A stretch of DNA of 64,000 nt from Candidatus Gastranaerophilales bacterium (lineage in GTDB: Bacteria > Cyanobacteriota > Vampirovibrionia > Gastranaerophilales > Gastranaerophilaceae), in the NCBI GenBank assembly GCA_905235155.1, contig CAJOKJ010000001.1, forward strand, positions 1 through 64,000. The letters are read 5' to 3'. Under the pieces are notes generated by a model. The model was not told the origin of the DNA. It did not search any database and saw nothing but the letters and a program-made list of their open reading frames with translations. The position numbers and the translations under genes were made by a program. Positions 23,932 to 33,821 of the stretch are shown here, piece after piece (within the stretch, counting starts at the first letter, position 1; each line of letters begins with the position of its first letter).

Positions 23932-24175
23932 TTTCTATTACCTCATAAAGTGATGATGATTCTTGTATACTTACATTATTTTGAGGAATTATAAGAACTT
24001 TTACTATTACATTTCTGTTATGGTATTCAATTTTAATTATATCTCCGACTTTAAGTTGTTTTGCAGGTTTTGCAGGATTGCCGTTTACATACACTCTGCC
24101 AGTTTCAGAAACTTCGTTCGCAACAGTACGCCTTTTTATTAATCTTGAAACTTTTAAAAATTTATCTAATCTCAA
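23924..24175 (-). CDS. rqcP: S4-domain ribosome quality-control protein RqcP
   Basis: 83 residues. RqcP binds stalled 50S subunits and helps RqcH add alanine tails. The S4 RNA-binding domain fills residues 1-60: MRLDKFLKVSRLIKRRT, then GRVYVNGNPAKPAKQLKVGD. The tail SSLYEVI near the end matches the same place in Bacillus RqcP/YabO. It is cotranscribed with the VTT protein by overlap. Hsp15 is a less likely alternative, being longer and with a different C-terminal part. Confidence 0.85.
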   Translation of the reverse strand: MRLDKFLKVSRLIKRRTVANEVSETGRVYVNGNPAKPAKQLKVGDIIKIEYHNRNVIVKVLIIPQNNVSIQESSSLYEVIENA

Positions 24176-24268
24176 AATATTATCCTCTTGACTAATATAT
24201 TAACACGAATATTTGCATTTTTTCATTATGTATTATAGAATGGAATTTATAGAGGATAAATTTTTTAT

Positions 24269-25615
24269 ATGGATTATGTCAGTACGATTATAAATTTACT
24301 TATTGTTGCATTTCTATTGTTATCAAATGCGTTTTTCGTAGCGTCAGAATTTTCTATGGTAAGAGTCAGAAGAACTCGTATGGAAGAATTATCAAAACAA
24401 GGCAATAAAACTGCTGATTTGGTACTTGAACAAATAGAGGATATGGATAGAATTGTAGGTGCGGCACAGCTTGGTGTAACGATTTCAAGTGTTGCTCTTG
24501 GTTGGGTTGGTGAAGCTACTATCGCAAGTATAGTTGAACCAATATTTAATTTTCTGCCACAAGCAGCACAAGGTGTAGCAATACATACAATTTCAGCAAT
24601 TATAGCGTTTTCTTTGATAACATTTTTACATGTTTCAATTGGTGAACAAGCACCTAAATTAATTGCTCTGCAATACACTGAACGAATTGCTTTATTAATA
24701 GCAAAACCGACAAATTTTATTGCTACATTATTTAATCCGCTTGTAATTTTATTAAATAATTTTTGTAATTTGATTTTAAAAATATTAAAAATAGAACGTC
24801 CTAAAAGCACTTTTGCTCATTCAACAGAAGAACTTGATATGCTTGTAGATGCAAGTTATAAAGAGGGTGTGCTTAATGAAACAGAAAAAGAAATGTTGCA
24901 TAATGCGTTTAAATTTTCTGATTTGAACGCAAAAGAAGTAATGATTCCAAGAACAGATATGGTATGTATTCCTGATGACATAACACTGGAAGAATTAAAG
25001 CAACTAACAAGAGAAAATCAATATACAAGATACCCTGTTTATGAAGAAGATTTAGACCATATAAAAGGTTTTCTTCATGTTAAGGATTTATATGCAACAA
25101 GTCTTAAAGAACATGAATTTGTTTTGGATAAGTTAATCAGACCGATATTATTTGTTCCTGAAACAATTACAATGGATAATGCGGTTAGAGAATTTAAAAA
25201 ATGTCAAGGTCAAATAGCAATTGTAATTGACGAATATGGCGGAACTGCCGGTATCATTACGCTGGAAGACGTATTTGAAGAAATTTTTGGTGAAGTTCAA
25301 GACGAATTTGATGAAGTAGAAGAAGTTGATATCAAAGAAATCGGTGAAAATACTTATGAGGCCAACGCAATGCTTAGACTTGATGAAATGGCTGAATTTT
25401 TTAATGTTGATGAAGCCGAATTTGAAGAAGAAGATGTTGACACGGTTGGCGGTGTAGTTCTTAAACTTTTGGGCAGAATAGCACAACTCGATGATTCTGT
25501 TGAATGGAAAGATATGACTATTCAAGTGAAAGAAATTGACGGTGTAAGAATTACAAAACTTCTTATTGTAAGACATCCTCAAATTGATGCAGAAGAAGAT
25601 AATAAAGGTGAGTAA
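24269..25615 (+). CDS. Hemolysin-C/CorC-type transporter (CNNM domain, CBS pair, CorC domain)
   Basis: 448-residue membrane protein linked to divalent cation (Mg2+, Co2+) export. DUF21/CNNM membrane domain 1-200 with SNAFFVASEFSMVRVRRTR and LGVTISSVALGWVGE; two CBS motifs about 215-340 (MIPRTDMVCI, GQIAIVIDEYGGTAGIITLE); transporter-associated CorC/HlyC domain about 350-440 (VDTVGGVVLKLLGRI). Four predicted helices. The start is supported by AGAGGA about 12 bases upstream. A long antisense frame over the first half is a shadow. Followed at 62 bases by the M16 protease. Confidence 0.9.
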   Translation: MDYVSTIINLLIVAFLLLSNAFFVASEFSMVRVRRTRMEELSKQGNKTADLVLEQIEDMDRIVGAAQLGVTISSVALGWVGEATIASIVEPIFNFLPQAAQGVAIHTISAIIAFSLITFLHVSIGEQAPKLIALQYTERIALLIAKPTNFIATLFNPLVILLNNFCNLILKILKIERPKSTFAHSTEELDMLVDASYKEGVLNETEKEMLHNAFKFSDLNAKEVMIPRTDMVCIPDDITLEELKQLTRENQYTRYPVYEEDLDHIKGFLHVKDLYATSLKEHEFVLDKLIRPILFVPETITMDNAVREFKKCQGQIAIVIDEYGGTAGIITLEDVFEEIFGEVQDEFDEVEEVDIKEIGENTYEANAMLRLDEMAEFFNVDEAEFEEEDVDTVGGVVLKLLGRIAQLDDSVEWKDMTIQVKEIDGVRITKLLIVRHPQIDAEEDNKGE

Positions 25616-25677
25616 TTCAACAGATTAGTTGAAACACTGTATTTTTTCATATAAAATATTAAAAAAAGGGGATATAT

Positions 25678-28272
25678 ATGAAAAAATATTTGGTGTTGTT
25701 GTTTGTAATCATTTGCGGAACGGGTGTGTTTGCAGCAGATTATAACGTTTATAAATTTAATAACGGTCATACCGTCATAATAAAACAAATTAAGTCAAAT
25801 CCTATTGTAATTATTGATACTTGGATAAAAACAGGTTCTATAAACGAAAATGATAAAAATAACGGGGTTTCTCACTTTTTAGAACATTTATTCTTTAAGG
25901 GAACAGAAAAAAATCCTTTAGGAACATTTGATAAATTATTAGAATCAAAGGGAGCAGTTACGAATGCAGCTACAAGCAAGGATTTTACGCATTATTATAT
26001 AAAAATTCCGTCAAAAGATTTTGATTTGGCACTAAATTTGCATGCTGATATGTTGTTAAATCCTGCAATTCCACAGGCGGAAATGGATAGAGAAAGACTT
26101 GTTGTAATAGAAGAAATTGCAAAAGATAAAAATTCACCAAATGATTTAGTATATGACAATTTAAATGAATTAATTTATAAAGTTCACCCATACAAAAGAC
26201 AGGTTATAGGCACAAAAGAGATTATTGAAAATATAACAAGAGATGAAATATTTGATTATTACAAAAAACATTATTCTCCGGAAAATATGATAACTATTGT
26301 TGTAGGTGATGTTGAGCCTGATGAAACGGCAAAAAAAGTTCAGCAAGCATTTACAATTTCACCAAGAAAACTGGAAAAACATTTTTATAAAAAAGAACCG
26401 CCAATTACAACACAAAGAATTAAAGAAGAAAAATTTGACTGCAATTCCGCATACATGATGATTGGTTTTAGAGGTACAAATGCGGTTCACAAAGACGAAT
26501 TTGCACTTGATATTTTAGCAACAATTTTAGGTGACGGTCGTTCTTCAAGATTTTATCAAAACATAAAAGAACAAAAACAACTAACAAATTCAATTGGTGC
26601 AAGCAACGGTTCTTTTAAAGATGACGGAATATTTTATATAAGTGCAAACTTTGAACCTCAAAACAAAGAAAATCTAAAAAAGGCAATATTTGATGAAATT
26701 AAAAATGTTCAACAATATGGTGTAACCGAAGCCGAAGTTGAAAAAGCAAAAAATATTATAGAACGGGATACACATTATTCAAGAGAATCTGTTTCAAATA
26801 TAGCAATGGAAATGGGTTATACGGTTACAATTACGGGTGATGACAAAAATTATAACGGCTATCTTGACAGCATAAAAAAAGTTACAACAGAAGATGTAAA
26901 TCGTGTTGCAAGAAAATATTTAGGCGAAAATAAATCTGCTGTTTCTATTGTTATGCCAAAAACTTATGTAGAAACTAAGCAATGTAAATGTGAAGAACAA
27001 CAAAAAAATCATAATGCAAAACTTATAAAAACGGCTTATAACACAAATAAGTACATACTTGATACCGGCTCAACACTTCTTATAAACAAAAACAATACAA
27101 ATGATATTGTAGCATTTGCAATTAGAGCAAGGGGCGGGGAATTTTTTGAAAAGATTTGCGGAACGGCAAATATGATGTCATCAACAATGATGAAAGGTAC
27201 AAAAAAATATTCTCAAATTGAATTAGCAAAAGTTATAGATGAAAGCGGAATAAAAATATCTCCTGCATCTGCACCTGATGATTATATTTTGAACATTGTA
27301 ACTACAAAACAACAGCTTCCGCTTACAATGGATTTATTGAATGAAATTGTAAATAATGCGACTTTTGATGATACAGAAATTGAAAAAGCACGAAAACTTA
27401 TGGCAGAAAATATAAAATCAAGTCGTGATGTGCCAATCAAACGTGCGATGGAAGAATATAATTCAGAAATATTTGCAGGTTCACTTTATTCAAATACAAC
27501 AAAGCAACTTGAAAAAACACTGCCAAAAATAAAAAAATCAGACATTTTAGATTATTACAAAACCATATTTTATCCTCAAAACCTTATAATATCTGTAAAT
27601 GGTGATGTTGATGAACAATATATAATTAATCAAATGTCAGAAATTTTTAATTCTAAACAAGGTAAAAAATTTACTTTTGCAGAACATAAAAACGATATTC
27701 CAAAACGCACAACAATAAAGAAAATTGCAACACCGATAAAAGATTTACAAACAGCTTGGATATTCATCGGCTGGCAAACTGACGGTACACAAAATTTAAA
27801 AGATTATGCAACATTACAGGTAATAGATTCATTTTTAGGAACAGGCATGAGTTCAAGATTATTTGTTCGTTTGAGAGAGCAACAAGGTCTTGCATATCAA
27901 ATAGGCTCTGGTTTTTCTCCAAATGTTCTGAGAGGTAAATTTACTTTATATATAGGTACAAACCCTAAAAATGTAAATAAATCAATAGATAATATGCTAA
28001 AACAAATAGATATTTTGAAAAAGGAACGTGTAAGTGAAAAAGAACTTCAAGATGCAAAAGACCAACTTATAGGTCATTTTGTAATGGCATTGGAAACAAA
28101 TCTTGATAAAGCCGGAGCATTAGCAATGTATGAAGTTACAGACAGAGGATTTGACTTTGTTGAAAAATATACAAAATTAATTCAAGACGTAACGGCAGAA
28201 GATGTAAAACGTGTTGCTAATAAATATTTTGTAGATAATTATGTTCAATCAGTAGTTGATAAGGCTCGTTAA
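25678..28272 (+). CDS. Exported M16 (pitrilysin/insulinase-like) metalloprotease, double domain
   Basis: 864 residues. Signal peptide 1-19 (cut before ADYNVY). Two M16 halves: the first has the inverted zinc motif HFLEH (66-70) with the distant Glu in ERLVVIEE; the second half (from about 460) is the non-catalytic M16_C-type pair with the R/Y substrate pocket residues (GTGMSSRLFVRLREQQGLAY). Length matches bacterial PqqL/YmxG-type fused forms. Probably a periplasmic peptidase degrading unfolded or short peptides. Its stop overlaps the recG ATG by one base, so the two are cotranscribed. Confidence 0.9.
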   Translation: MKKYLVLLFVIICGTGVFAADYNVYKFNNGHTVIIKQIKSNPIVIIDTWIKTGSINENDKNNGVSHFLEHLFFKGTEKNPLGTFDKLLESKGAVTNAATSKDFTHYYIKIPSKDFDLALNLHADMLLNPAIPQAEMDRERLVVIEEIAKDKNSPNDLVYDNLNELIYKVHPYKRQVIGTKEIIENITRDEIFDYYKKHYSPENMITIVVGDVEPDETAKKVQQAFTISPRKLEKHFYKKEPPITTQRIKEEKFDCNSAYMMIGFRGTNAVHKDEFALDILATILGDGRSSRFYQNIKEQKQLTNSIGASNGSFKDDGIFYISANFEPQNKENLKKAIFDEIKNVQQYGVTEAEVEKAKNIIERDTHYSRESVSNIAMEMGYTVTITGDDKNYNGYLDSIKKVTTEDVNRVARKYLGENKSAVSIVMPKTYVETKQCKCEEQQKNHNAKLIKTAYNTNKYILDTGSTLLINKNNTNDIVAFAIRARGGEFFEKICGTANMMSSTMMKGTKKYSQIELAKVIDESGIKISPASAPDDYILNIVTTKQQLPLTMDLLNEIVNNATFDDTEIEKARKLMAENIKSSRDVPIKRAMEEYNSEIFAGSLYSNTTKQLEKTLPKIKKSDILDYYKTIFYPQNLIISVNGDVDEQYIINQMSEIFNSKQGKKFTFAEHKNDIPKRTTIKKIATPIKDLQTAWIFIGWQTDGTQNLKDYATLQVIDSFLGTGMSSRLFVRLREQQGLAYQIGSGFSPNVLRGKFTLYIGTNPKNVNKSIDNMLKQIDILKKERVSEKELQDAKDQLIGHFVMALETNLDKAGALAMYEVTDRGFDFVEKYTKLIQDVTAEDVKRVANKYFVDNYVQSVVDKAR

Positions 28273-30647
28273 TGGAAAATATAGATAAACTGCATCAAGC
28301 GGTTGAAATAGAAATTAAATACGGCTACATAAACATCGAGGGCAAAAGGCAAGTTTTTTCAAAATTTATGAAATCTGAAATTTTGAAAGAATATAAAGCA
28401 ACCAAAAATCCAAAATGGCGGGTTTTAATGGAAGCTTTTGACCGCTATGCAGTAGAATCCATGCCTGTTAGAAGAAAAATTCTAAACCGATTTCGTGCGG
28501 TTATGAATGAAGAATTAAAACCAAAAAATAAAAAAGAATCTGAAAAAATTGATATAAGAATGCCTGACAAATGTGATGTAACTTATGTTAAAGGTGTAGG
28601 CCCAAAAATTGCTTATTTGTTGAATAAATTAAATATTTATACCGCAAATGATTTAATTTATTATTTTCCAAAGCGTCATATTGATTATTCGGGAAGAACT
28701 TTTATAAAAGAACTTGCAGAAGGTGAAAAAACTACAATTTTTGGGTTTATTAAGTCAACTCAATCATTCACAACAAAAAATAATCTTGGTGTTATAAAAG
28801 TTAAAATTGCTGATGAAACAGGTGCGATAGAATTGAACTTCTTTCAAGCAAAATCAAACAGATTTATTTTAGAACGTTCAAAAACACAGTTTCCTGTCGG
28901 TTCCGGCATAATGGTATCGGGAGAAGTTAAACTTAATAAATATAATATGCAAAAAACTATTGATAAACCAACTTATTCAATTATTGCCGACGATATTTTT
29001 AATAATTCAAATCTTAATTTAGGAAGGATTGTTCCGATTTATCCTTTAAGTGAAAATTTGAACATGAAAACTTTACGTAAGGCTATTTTTAATGCACTTG
29101 AAACTTTTAAGCCGACTATTAAAACCGTTTTGCCTGATTATTTACGTAAAAAATACAATATTATGGAAAAAGCAGAAGCAGTTTGTCAAATGCACTATCC
29201 CGAAACAATGGAAAAACTTGAACAAGCAAGATTTTCACTTGTGTTTGAAGAGTTTTTTATTGCACAAATGCGTCTTGCACGATTAAGAGAACAAAATAAA
29301 AACAGACATAATTCATTAAAATTTAACGTAAAACAAGACGGTCTTGTGATGAATTTTATAAAAAATCTTCCGTTTGAACTTACAAACGCACAAAAAAATG
29401 CAGTAAATGAAATTTTAAACGATATGCAATCTGATGAACCAATGCAAAGACTTTTGCAAGGGGATGTAGGCAGCGGAAAAACAGTCGTATCTTGTATAAT
29501 GCTTTTAGCAGCAGTAGAATGCGGATATCAGGGTGCAATTATGGCACCAACGGAAATTCTTGCCCAACAGCATTATAATAATCTTATAAGCTGGCTTACA
29601 CCTATGGGTTTACATGTTGGGTTATTTTTGGGTAGTTTAGGTAAAAAAGAACGCAAAAAACAAGAAACTGATTTAGCAAATGGTCAAACACATATTGCAG
29701 TCGGTACTCATGCACTAATTCAGGATAACGTTGAATTTGCTAATTTAGGTGCGGTTGTAATTGATGAACAGCACAGGTTTGGTGTAAAACAACGGCTTGA
29801 ATTAAGCAAAAAGGCTAAATCACCGCAAATTTTAACAATGACAGCAACACCAATTCCAAGAACTCTTGCACTTTCTGTTCATGGCGATTTGGATTTGACA
29901 ATTATTGATGAACTTCCAAAAGGAAGAAAACCAATAAAGACGGCTCTTTCAAATTCAAAAAAACAAATTTATAATCTTATACGTCAACAGATTTCACAAG
30001 GCAGACAGGCATATATTGTTTATCCGCTTATTGATGAAAGCGAAACATTATCAGCAAAAGCAGCAACCGTAGAGGCTGAAAAGTTACAAAAAGAGGTATT
30101 TACGGATTTAAAAATAGGACTTTTACACGGAAAACTTAAAAATGATGAAAAAGATAAAGTTATGCACGATTTTAAAAATGGTGATTATGATATTTTAGTA
30201 TCTACAACAGTTGTTGAAGTCGGTGTAGATGTACCAAATGCAACGGTTATGGTAATAGAAAATGCCGAAAGATTTGGTTTATCCCAATTACATCAATTAA
30301 GAGGACGTGTCGGCAGATGTGAACATCAATCTTACTGCGTTTTATCATCGTCAACACGAAATCCTGAAACCCGAGCAAGACTTGAAATTATGACACAAAC
30401 AAATGACGGATTTGTAATTGCGGAAAAAGACCTTGAATTAAGAGGGCCGGGTGAATTTTTAGGAGTACGTCAAAGCGGTTTGCCTGATATGGTTGTTGCA
30501 GATATTGTAAAAGATACCGCTATACTTGAAATAGCACGTAATGAAGCGATAGAATTTGTTAAAAATAACGATTTAAAAGATTATCCGTTTCTTGTAAACG
30601 CAGAAAATTTACAAACAGTTAGCAACATGGAATTATTATCTGCATAA
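28272..30647 (+). CDS. recG: ATP-dependent DNA helicase RecG
   Basis: 791-residue helicase that reverses stalled replication forks and processes branched DNA. An extra N-terminal segment of about 95 residues comes first, then the wedge/OB domain (FGFIKSTQSFTTKNN, about 155-250), Walker A GDVGSGKTVV near 397, DEQHRFG near 497, motif III TATPIPRT near 523, and helicase C motifs (VVEVGVDVPNA, LHQLRGRVGR). The C-terminal end is normal. The long N-terminal extension (residues 1-95) is also seen in plant and cyanobacterial RecG. It converges on pilin B with no gap at all (30647/30648). Confidence 0.96.
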   Translation: MENIDKLHQAVEIEIKYGYINIEGKRQVFSKFMKSEILKEYKATKNPKWRVLMEAFDRYAVESMPVRRKILNRFRAVMNEELKPKNKKESEKIDIRMPDKCDVTYVKGVGPKIAYLLNKLNIYTANDLIYYFPKRHIDYSGRTFIKELAEGEKTTIFGFIKSTQSFTTKNNLGVIKVKIADETGAIELNFFQAKSNRFILERSKTQFPVGSGIMVSGEVKLNKYNMQKTIDKPTYSIIADDIFNNSNLNLGRIVPIYPLSENLNMKTLRKAIFNALETFKPTIKTVLPDYLRKKYNIMEKAEAVCQMHYPETMEKLEQARFSLVFEEFFIAQMRLARLREQNKNRHNSLKFNVKQDGLVMNFIKNLPFELTNAQKNAVNEILNDMQSDEPMQRLLQGDVGSGKTVVSCIMLLAAVECGYQGAIMAPTEILAQQHYNNLISWLTPMGLHVGLFLGSLGKKERKKQETDLANGQTHIAVGTHALIQDNVEFANLGAVVIDEQHRFGVKQRLELSKKAKSPQILTMTATPIPRTLALSVHGDLDLTIIDELPKGRKPIKTALSNSKKQIYNLIRQQISQGRQAYIVYPLIDESETLSAKAATVEAEKLQKEVFTDLKIGLLHGKLKNDEKDKVMHDFKNGDYDILVSTTVVEVGVDVPNATVMVIENAERFGLSQLHQLRGRVGRCEHQSYCVLSSSTRNPETRARLEIMTQTNDGFVIAEKDLELRGPGEFLGVRQSGLPDMVVADIVKDTAILEIARNEAIEFVKNNDLKDYPFLVNAENLQTVSNMELLSA

Positions 30648-31358
30648 TTAATTACAACTTGTATTTGTTTCTGATAAAACGGTTCCATTTGGGCATTTGC
30701 CATTGCTATCCGCTTTTAGATAATCCATATTACCGTTTTCTATTACCCATGCGGTACAATAAGTATGCCCCCTAAAACAAGTTGTAGGATAATCTATCCA
30801 ACTTAGATTATTGAATTCCCTTGAATGGTTTGGTATAATACCCTGTTGTTTAGAAATAGCAAAATTAAATATGTCAATCCCAGCTTCGTTTTTACCTTTA
30901 TGCGGACCGTCTACATCAATCTGAATTACACCACAACTTTTATCACCTGATACCATAGTATGTTGATTGCAATTTAAATCAGCAAAAACAAAAACTCCAG
31001 AGCCATCTGCAGTAATAAAACTACCATAATTTGGTTGACTTGATAAACTTTCAGACCAGCAAGTTTTACTACTATCAGCCAGACCACAATTTTTTGAAAC
31101 TTTCATGTATTCAAATAAACGATTCATAAATCTCTCTGTATAATTTACGTCTTTAGGCCAAGTATCAATAGGTCCATAAACTGCCACAGCTCTACCATAA
31201 GCATCATTCATGTTAGAATATAACTTTTGTAATTTAACAACTTTTTCTTTATTATTTGTTGACTGATTTAAATTTGGAAGTGTTAATGCTGCAACTACAC
31301 CTATAACACCCATTACTATCAAAGTTTCTGCCAAAGTGAATGCCAAATGTTTTTTCAT
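30648..31358 (-). CDS. Type IV pilin-like / pseudopilin protein B
   Basis: 236-residue prepilin. Six-residue leader then HLA|FTLAETLIVMGVIG, LPNLNQST. The variable middle has cysteines (CGLADSSKTC, CNQHTMVSGDKSC). The acidic loop DVDGPHKGKN is followed by DIFNF, and the end is NGNMDYLK...SCN, as in pilins A and C. The calcium-like DxDG loop recalls type II secretion pseudopilins. The gene faces away from an XRE regulator (31516) across a region containing a perfect 19-base inverted repeat. It abuts recG at its 3' end without a terminator. Confidence 0.82.
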   Translation of the reverse strand: MKKHLAFTLAETLIVMGVIGVVAALTLPNLNQSTNNKEKVVKLQKLYSNMNDAYGRAVAVYGPIDTWPKDVNYTERFMNRLFEYMKVSKNCGLADSSKTCWSESLSSQPNYGSFITADGSGVFVFADLNCNQHTMVSGDKSCGVIQIDVDGPHKGKNEAGIDIFNFAISKQQGIIPNHSREFNNLSWIDYPTTCFRGHTYCTAWVIENGNMDYLKADSNGKCPNGTVLSETNTSCN

Positions 31359-31367
31359 ATTTACTCC

Positions 31368-31438
31368 ATTAATTCTAAATGCTAATTTTTTTGTTATAAA
31401 TAGTATAAAATACTAAAATATTAGCATTTAGAATTAAT
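31368..31438. promoter_or_regulatory. Operator-like 19-bp inverted repeat between pilin B and XRE gene
   Basis: Perfect 19-base arms at 31368-31386 (ATTAATTCTAAATGCTAAT) and 31420-31438, separated by 33 bases that contain a TAGTATAAAAT-type promoter core. A third related half-site (TTAGCATTTAAGAAT) is at about 31452-31466. Placement between two divergent genes is typical for an autoregulating XRE repressor. The sequence differs from the sites at pilins A and C. Confidence 0.7.
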
Positions 31439-31515
31439 ATTGTCAATATATTTAGCATTTAAGAATATTAAATTTTAAAAATAAAGCACTTAATATAGCG
31501 TTATAGGAGGATTAT

Positions 31516-31842
31516 ATGCCGAATTTAAAGAGAAAATTAGGTGCCAGAATACAAGAAATAAGAAAATCAAAAAAAATGACACAAGAAAAATTGGCTGAAT
31601 TAATAAATCTTGAAACACCAAATTTAAGCAATATTGAGCGTGGTAAAAAGTTTATGACAGCAGATACACTTGAAAAAATTATAACGGTTCTAAATGTTAA
31701 AGAAAAAGATTTATTTGATTTTGAGCATTTTATGCCAAGAGAAGAATTGAGAGAAAAAATTATTACAGAAACAGAAAATTTATCCGAAAAAGAACTACAA
31801 TACTTGTATAAAATGATTTTAAACTTAAAAGAATTAAGATAG
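31516..31842 (+). CDS. XRE-family regulator divergent from pilin B
   Basis: 108-residue repressor-like protein: HTH about 8-62 (LGARIQEIRKSKKMTQEKLA, ETPNLSNIERGKKFMTADTL), then a helical C-terminal part (about 70-108, ENLSEKELQYLYKMIL) likely for dimerisation. AGGAGG seven bases before the ATG gives a strong ribosome site. The divergent placement with a shared palindrome suggests it controls pilin B and itself. The same layout recurs at 52.2-53.1 kb with a different regulator. Confidence 0.85.
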   Translation: MPNLKRKLGARIQEIRKSKKMTQEKLAELINLETPNLSNIERGKKFMTADTLEKIITVLNVKEKDLFDFEHFMPREELREKIITETENLSEKELQYLYKMILNLKELR

Positions 31843-31994
31843 AAATTAATCTATATAATAACTGTTGATATTAATTTATTTTTCAAAAAAGATTTTGCTG
31901 TTGTCATTTGTTTTACAAAATGTTAAAACCGTAGTAAAATTGTAGCAAAAATTAATTTTATCGGACTTCAATAGAATAAAAGAAAGGATTGTAA

Positions 31995-33680
31995 ATGGAT
32001 ATAAGAAGTATTTTACCTAATTTCACCGTAAAACAACAGACACAAACAACAAATAACATGCCAAAAACCAAGCCTATGCCAATGGATAGCGTTAGTTTTT
32101 CGACAAATATAAAAGACAATGAACAAAAATTTGTAAATCTTCGTGACAAAATAGCAGATAACATGAAAGCCGTAACTAATGGTGTAGAAGAAGCCAGCTG
32201 GGATTTTTACACAAACAGCACTCCTGAAAATATGGATAAAATGAATGCCGCAGAAGATAAATTAAACGAATTTTATGACAATAAAGATGTTTATGCTGAA
32301 TTAAAAGAAATAAACGATAAGGGCGGTGTTGCTGAAAAACACTTAAAGAAACAATTAAGAACACTTACAAGTGCCTTTGGTGACGGCATTGAGTTCAAAG
32401 AAGAACTTAAAGCTATGAGTGAAAAAGAAAATGAAATTTCTCAAAAATTAAACTCCTACCAAATGACAATAGACGGAAAACCTGTTTCAAAAGCAGAAAT
32501 TTCAAAAATTATGGAATCTGAAAAAAATCCTGAAATTCGTAAGAAAGCCGCAGATGCAAAAATTAAGTCGGGTGATTTAATTGCTGACGATTTGGTTGAA
32601 TTAGTAAAAATGAGAAACGATTTCGCAAAGAAAAAAGGCTATGACAACTATTTTGATTACAAAATAGCAGAAGATTATGATATCCAACCAAAAGAACTTG
32701 ACAAATTGTTGGATGATGTTGCAAAAAACACTAAAAAATCCAATGAAAAAGTTATGACAGGAATAAAAAAAGATTTGTCTGAAGCTTTTGGAGTAAAACC
32801 GGAAGATTTAAGAAGTTATCATTTTGGATATCTTGCAGGAGAAGATCCGGAAAAGAAAGTTAATGATGTAATTACATCAAAAGAAGATGTTGTTGATATT
32901 TGTAAAAAAGCATATAAAGGCATGGGTTATGATGTAGACAAATTACCTATTACACTGGATTTGTTCCCTCGTGAAAACAAAAACACTCACGGGTTCTCAT
33001 TCCCTATTGAAGCAGGTAAAGATGCAAGAATTTTAGCAAACTTGACAGATAATGTTTCAAGCGTTGATACACTAATGCACGAATTAGGTCATTCCGTATT
33101 TACCGTGAAAACAGATTCTAAATTACCTTATATTGCTCAAGATACTACAAGTACAATGACAGAAGCCGTTGCAATGATGATGGGTGATATGATTAGAACG
33201 GAAGGTCTTGTAAAAGATAGAATTTCACCTGAAGTAAACGAAAAATTTGAAAAATCATTAGGCAAAGAAGAATCAACTTTTGTCGGTTCAAGCATGGCAA
33301 TAATTGATTTTGAACGTAACATGTATAAAAATCCTGACCAGGATTTGAAAAAATTATGGAAAGATATGAGCATTAAATATAAAGGCAGAAGCGAACAAGA
33401 TGAAGCAACAAACGAATGGGCAACTATTCCGCATTTCTTATCTCATCCTGCGTATTATCAAAACTATTTTAGAGCTTCATTAATAAAAGCACAATTATAT
33501 GACGCACTGACTGACAAATTTGGTAAATTAACGGAAAATAATAAAACTGCCGAATATTTAAATGAGCACTTGTTTAAATATGGCGGTTCAAAAGATGATA
33601 ATGAATTGCTTACGGAAATCACAGGCAAAGAACTTAAAGCAGATGCTTTCTGCGACAGAATAAACAAATTAGTAGAATAA
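31995..33680 (+). CDS. M2/M3-type metallopeptidase (oligopeptidase-like)
   Basis: 561 residues, helical gluzincin. HELGH at 362-366 is the zinc site, with the downstream Glu in TSTMTEAVAMMMG near 387, as in oligoendopeptidase and ACE-like families. Upstream THGFSFPIEAGKDARILANL and downstream WATIPHFLSHPAYYQNYF fit these families' substrate-cleft pattern. There is no signal peptide; the first 40 residues are a loose polar segment with MDSVSFST. It probably cuts peptides in the cytoplasm unless the N-terminal segment is an export tag. Single gene with a terminator at 33682. Confidence 0.85.
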   Translation: MDIRSILPNFTVKQQTQTTNNMPKTKPMPMDSVSFSTNIKDNEQKFVNLRDKIADNMKAVTNGVEEASWDFYTNSTPENMDKMNAAEDKLNEFYDNKDVYAELKEINDKGGVAEKHLKKQLRTLTSAFGDGIEFKEELKAMSEKENEISQKLNSYQMTIDGKPVSKAEISKIMESEKNPEIRKKAADAKIKSGDLIADDLVELVKMRNDFAKKKGYDNYFDYKIAEDYDIQPKELDKLLDDVAKNTKKSNEKVMTGIKKDLSEAFGVKPEDLRSYHFGYLAGEDPEKKVNDVITSKEDVVDICKKAYKGMGYDVDKLPITLDLFPRENKNTHGFSFPIEAGKDARILANLTDNVSSVDTLMHELGHSVFTVKTDSKLPYIAQDTTSTMTEAVAMMMGDMIRTEGLVKDRISPEVNEKFEKSLGKEESTFVGSSMAIIDFERNMYKNPDQDLKKLWKDMSIKYKGRSEQDEATNEWATIPHFLSHPAYYQNYFRASLIKAQLYDALTDKFGKLTENNKTAEYLNEHLFKYGGSKDDNELLTEITGKELKADAFCDRINKLVE

Positions 33681-33681
33681 A

Positions 33682-33714
33682 AATAAGGCGGGATTTGAAC
33701 TTCCGCCTTATTTA
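33682..33714 (+). terminator. Terminator of the M2/M3 peptidase gene
   Basis: AATAAGGCGG / CCGCCTTATT hairpin, 11-base loop, then TTTATTA. Weak T-run but a strong stem, two bases after the stop codon. Confidence 0.7.
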
Positions 33715-33821
33715 TTACAAATTTTGTTTACAAAACTTAATAAAAAGCTTAAAATCCTAAAGTTTCATGAAAATCAGCCGATAACATGCATGTAGGTAAT
33801 AAAAATGAAGGGAATATGTGT

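Noticed and set aside
24274-24810. 178-codon antisense frame over the CorC/HlyC gene
   Set aside because: Shadow of a strongly supported gene; no start signal and no domain.
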